Assembly: GCF_965227785.1 (NCBI RefSeq)
Contig: NZ_OZ245785.1
Span: forward strand, 3,038,001-3,102,000
Source: Gracilimonas sp965227785
Lineage (GTDB): Bacteria; Bacteroidota; Rhodothermia; Balneolales; Balneolaceae
Direction of reading: 5' to 3'
DNA: 64,000 bases
Below are positions 61,702 to 64,000 of this stretch, piece by piece. Below the pieces are notes generated by a model. It searched no databases, was not told the origin of the DNA, and saw only the letters and a program-made list of their open reading frames with translations. Numbering within the stretch: the stretch's first letter is position 1; every line of letters begins with the position of its first letter. Position numbers and translations under genes: made by a program.

Positions 61702-61762
61702 GAATTCAAAATTTAAAATTGATCAGTCTCAATTTTAAATTTTTCATTTTGTATTCTTAATT
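61690..61762. repeat. Word-type inverted repeat (AATTTTAAATTTT words) at the 3' end of the lyase gene
   Basis: A perfect 15-bp pair, aaaatttaaaattga (61708-61722) and tcaattttaaatttt (61729-61743), has a 6-nt loop tcagtc. An outer pair is ttaagaattc (61699 area) and gtattcttaa (61751-61760), so it is nested. Its words are shared with the flank of the clpB terminator near 14,151. It probably terminates transcription in both directions, as the genes either side converge. Confidence 0.8.
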
Positions 61763-61769
61763 CCGGGTA

Positions 61770-62534
61770 CTACCAACCCCCACTGGCGCCACCGCCTCCG
61801 GAGCTGAAACCGCCTCCTCCGCCAAACCCACCGAAGCCGCCACCGCCACCGCCTCCGAACGAACTACCACCACTTCCGCCACCGAATCCTCCGCCAAAGA
61901 ATATAATGCCATTGGAACCAAGCGAGTGTCTTCGTCCGCCTTTGCCACCTTTTCCTTTAGAAACGAGGAAGAAGATGAGGATGATGAAAAGAATGATGAG
62001 ATCAATCGGGATGCCTTCATCGCCAGAAGAAGTTCTGCGTTCCGGAAATCCTTCAAATTCACCGGCAGCTAAATCAATAAGAATATCGGTAGCCTGGTTT
62101 AATCCGCCATAGAAATCACCGGCGCGAAAGCTCGGGGTCATTACATCATTAATAATCCGGTTGGCCATGATATCGGGTATGGCGCCTTCTAATCCATATC
62201 CAACCTCGATGCGCATTTCCCGGTCCTGTTCAGAAATCAAAATTAAAACGCCATTGTTGCGCTGCTCATACTGTATATCCCAGGTGTTGAAAAGATTAGT
62301 AGCTACATCCTCGATGGGGTAATTTTGCAGACTTTCGATGGTAGCAATCACAAAAGCATTGGTGGTGGTATCCCGATAGCTGCGTAGTTTATTTTCAAGC
62401 TGCCGTTCTTCAGATGAGGTAAGTATATCAGCGAAGTCATTAACCATCCCGGTGGGACGGTCCGGTAAAAAATCCTGCCCAAATGCACTAACGGTTAAAC
62501 TTAAAAACAAAAACAGGCTTAATAATCTACGCAT
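61770..62534 (-). CDS. TPM-domain protein with Gly-rich tail, 254 aa
   Basis: Start 62534 (MRRLLSLFLFLSLTVSAFGQ) gives a good signal peptide; the longer reading from 62588 lies inside the previous gene. The TPM phosphatase-like domain (about 25-150) shows PTGMVNDFADILTSSEERQLENKLRSY, NAFVIATIESL, WDIQYEQRNNGVLILISEQDREMRIEVGYGLEGAIPD. A membrane helix (about 180-196, IDLIILFIILIFFLVS) is followed by a Gly/Ser/Phe-rich tail (FGGGSGGSSFGGGGGGG style) ending GGASGGW. The layout (TPM, one helix, glycine tail) is the common YgcG/DUF477 one. It overlaps the upstream TPM gene by 8 nt. Confidence 0.93.
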   Translation of the reverse strand: MRRLLSLFLFLSLTVSAFGQDFLPDRPTGMVNDFADILTSSEERQLENKLRSYRDTTTNAFVIATIESLQNYPIEDVATNLFNTWDIQYEQRNNGVLILISEQDREMRIEVGYGLEGAIPDIMANRIINDVMTPSFRAGDFYGGLNQATDILIDLAAGEFEGFPERRTSSGDEGIPIDLIILFIILIFFLVSKGKGGKGGRRHSLGSNGIIFFGGGFGGGSGGSSFGGGGGGGFGGFGGGGGFSSGGGGASGGW

Positions 62535-62988
62535 CACTCTCTTCTTGTTGGTCTTCTTTTGTGTAGCTGATCTGGTTTGAAAGCTCATTCACGTCGTCTT
62601 TTTGATAAGGGAAATTTTCTTTGAGTTTCTGTCCGATTTGCAGAATTACTTCACTTAAACCGGTTTCATAGTCTTCTTTTTTGAAGTAATCGAGAATCAA
62701 CTTTAGCTCTTCCTCCCAAAATTCCTGCCCTACTTTTTCATGGATACCTTCATCCCCCCAAATAGCAACCTTGTGATCTTTCCAAGCCACATATACGATC
62801 ACTCCATTTCGCAGTTCGGTCTCGTGCATTTTCAGCTCAGCAAAAACTTCCTGTGCCCGGTGTAAGGGAGAATCAGCTTTGCATTTTTTTTCGATGTGAA
62901 CCCTGATTTCACCGGAGGTTTCCTTTTCTGCCTCCTTGATGGATTCTACTATAGATTGTTCCTGTTCTTCGGTAAGAAATTTGGCCAT
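62527..62988 (-). CDS. TPM-domain protein without signal, 153 aa
   Basis: Second TPM protein: FLTEEQEQSIVESIKEAEKETSGEIRVHIEKKC, NGVIVYVAWKDHKVAIWGDEGIHEKVG, EELKLILDYFKKEDYETGLSEVILQIGQKL. It has no signal peptide or helix and is probably cytoplasmic, unlike its neighbour. Its stop overlaps the next TPM start by 8 nt. LemA upstream and two TPM genes together is a frequent arrangement in Bacteroidota, with LemA-TPM thought to form a membrane complex of unknown role. Confidence 0.93.
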   Translation of the reverse strand: MAKFLTEEQEQSIVESIKEAEKETSGEIRVHIEKKCKADSPLHRAQEVFAELKMHETELRNGVIVYVAWKDHKVAIWGDEGIHEKVGQEFWEEELKLILDYFKKEDYETGLSEVILQIGQKLKENFPYQKDDVNELSNQISYTKEDQQEESDA

Positions 62989-63009
62989 TGGTTTCGGAGT
63001 ATTTAGATG

Positions 63010-63082
63010 TAAGACATAAGATGAAAGACTTCCTCCTGTCTTAAATCTTATGTCTTAAATCTTATGTCTTAAATCTTGAGAC
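63010..63082. repeat. Word-type element: 14-bp unit three times plus inverted arm
   Basis: ttaaatcttatgtc occurs at 63041-63054 and 63055-63068, and a variant ttaaatcttgagac at 63069-63082. The left arm taagacataagatgaaagac (63010-63029) is the inverted counterpart with 17 of 20 matches to the complement of the right side. Between lemA (stop 63087) and the TPM gene it fills almost the whole gap. Confidence 0.85.
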
Positions 63083-63086
63083 TGGT

Positions 63087-63677
63087 TTAGTTACTGAAAT
63101 CTACGGTTGGGGCTTCCTGAGCACCTTCATCGGCCTGGAAGTATTCCTTCTGCTCAAAGCCGGCAATGGAGGCAATCAGGCTTGCAGGGAAGCGGCGTAC
63201 TTTGGTGTTGTAAGCTTGTGCAGCCTGGTTAAACCGGCGGCGTTCAGTGGCAATCCGGTTCTCAGTTCCTTCCAGTTGAGACTGTAGGTCTCTGAAGTTT
63301 TGATTGGCTTGTAATTCCGGGTATCGTTCAACGGTTACTAACAGACGGGAAAGAGCTCCGCTTAACTGGCTCTGTGCTTCCTGGAATTGTTGAAAAGCCT
63401 GCGGATTGTTCAGGTCGTTGGCATCAATGTTTACGGAAGTGGCGCGACTTCGTGCTTCAATAACTTCGGTTAGCGTTTCTGATTCAAAATCGGCAGCTCC
63501 GCGAACCGTATTCACCAGATTAGGGATTAAATCGGCACGTCGCTGATACTGATTTTCTACCTGTGCCCAGGCGCTGTTTACATTTTCTTCCTGAGAAACC
63601 AGGCTGTTGTTTACAGTGATTCCATAAAAAACGAAGAGTGCAATGACTCCGAGAATAATCCAAAATTTACCTTTCAT
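63087..63677 (-). CDS. LemA family protein
   Basis: 196 residues with an N-terminal membrane helix (WIILGVIALFVFYGIT, about 5-21), then VNSAWAQVENQYQRRADLIPNLVNTVRGAADFE, the LemA hallmark of coiled helices (ETLTEVIEARSRA, LSRLLVTVERYPELQANQNFRDLQSQLEGTENRIA, RRRFNQAAQAYNTKVRRFPASLIA, in parts). It localises with its soluble part outside the cytoplasm or at the membrane surface. First gene of the LemA-TPM-TPM group. Upstream (63678-63780) is a divergent region towards a HAD phosphatase gene. Confidence 0.95.
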   Translation of the reverse strand: MKGKFWIILGVIALFVFYGITVNNSLVSQEENVNSAWAQVENQYQRRADLIPNLVNTVRGAADFESETLTEVIEARSRATSVNIDANDLNNPQAFQQFQEAQSQLSGALSRLLVTVERYPELQANQNFRDLQSQLEGTENRIATERRRFNQAAQAYNTKVRRFPASLIASIAGFEQKEYFQADEGAQEAPTVDFSN

Positions 63678-63780
63678 GAGTAGTGATTTAGTTGTTTATT
63701 TATCGCCCTGCTACGAGCTGAATTATATTAAGGTTCAAAGATCTAAAATTTCATTCAAACAATAATCAAAAACTGTTCCA

Positions 63781-64000
63781 TTGTCACAACTGAATCCTAA
63801 ATTCATTTATTTTGACTTAGATGACACTCTCCTGGATCACAAAAAGGCAGAACAAGCCGGGTTGCGGGACGTGCATAATCACTTTGATATGTTTAACGGA
63901 ATTTCGGAAGACAATCTTCTGGAGACCTATGATCATATAAACAAGGGATTGTGGGAAGAATACGGACGGGGAGAGATTGACCGGCATGAACTGCACCGGC
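63781..64000 (+). CDS. HAD-family hydrolase (YjjG/subfamily IA type), 5' part only, TTG start
   Basis: The window ends within this gene. Translated from TTG at 63781, the frame gives SQLNPKFIYFDLDDTLLDHKKAE, with the HAD motif I D-L-D-D-T (FDLDDTLLD), then LRDVHNHFDMFNGISEDNLLETYDHIN. An in-frame stop at 63763-63765 leaves only TTG as a start before the conserved strand. Cap domain and motifs II-IV lie outside the window. It may be a nucleotidase or phosphoglycolate-type phosphatase; not decidable. Confidence 0.85.
   Translation, partial: MSQLNPKFIYFDLDDTLLDHKKAEQAGLRDVHNHFDMFNGISEDNLLETYDHINKGLWEEYGRGEIDRHELHR

Noticed and set aside
1..64000. tRNA, rRNA, CRISPR array, IS element or prophage
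   Set aside because: Intergenic spaces were read and none shows a cloverleaf, direct-repeat array or transposase gene. The only mobile-looking unit is the IVP element.

Overview
The window looks like a chromosomal segment from the Bacteroidota/Balneolota side of the FCB group, most likely a marine Balneolaceae-type bacterium. This is inference. It rests on a type IX secretion locus (PorU and PorV), a T9SS-type C-terminal sorting domain, DUF4199 and membrane-LuxR genes, many lipoproteins with short lipoboxes, weak or absent Shine-Dalgarno sequences at many genes, and moderate GC. I found no tRNA, rRNA, CRISPR array or classical insertion sequence.

Layout. 1-5.2 kb: a secD fragment, an unknown membrane-anchored protein, and uvrA. 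5.3-8.5 kb: a cupin, a response regulator fused to an adenylate cyclase domain, and a class II DAHP synthase. 8.5-14.1 kb: a proteostasis block on the plus strand (hsp20 behind a good sigma-54 promoter match, an HtrA protease, and clpB). 14.2-18.6 kb: two VOC proteins, DUF1801, DUF4199, a membrane-anchored LuxR regulator, an M29 aminopeptidase and an ABC ATPase. 18.7-23.0 kb: a highly acidic unknown protein, an acyl-CoA carboxylase beta subunit and a lipoprotein. 23.0-40.4 kb: a long minus-strand run, in transcription order porU, porV, an M6-like pseudoprotease with a T9SS tail, a MA-type metalloprotease with a barrel, a DUF5683-like protein, a PASTA protein, rpe, phoH, a four-helix-bundle 23S-IVP-type gene bracketed by inverted repeats, a metallo-beta-lactamase-fold hydrolase and a purine nucleoside phosphorylase. 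Several of these overlap by 1-14 nt, so much of the run is probably cotranscribed. 40.7-52.6 kb: a thiolase, a cystathionine synthase/lyase, two paralogous TPR lipoproteins, ridA, an M23 peptidase plus FAH-family enzyme, ribosomal L27 and L21, lexA, and a lipoprotein cyclophilin. 52.6-64 kb: small membrane proteins, an alpha/beta hydrolase that has lost its serine, DinB and YccF proteins, two acyl-CoA dehydrogenases, an exosortase, a glycerate kinase, an Lrp regulator with methionine gamma-lyase, two TPM proteins and LemA, and a HAD phosphatase cut by the window end.

The most unusual structure lies between the genes. At least seven intergenic spots carry low-complexity 'word' repeats (for example ttaaatcttatgtc x3, atcactttatcac x2, taaaacctaacacct x2). 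They are arranged as imperfect inverted repeats, sit at gene 3' ends and sometimes supply the stop codon. One such pair brackets the four-helix-bundle gene at 24,686-25,100 like the ends of a small mobile element. Other leads are a phoH gene with no ATG, GTG or TTG start for its conserved N-terminus, two pseudoenzymes, an L21 with a SAP/Rho_N-like tail, paired Lrp boxes before lrp-megL, and matching LacI-like palindromes before two acyl-CoA genes.
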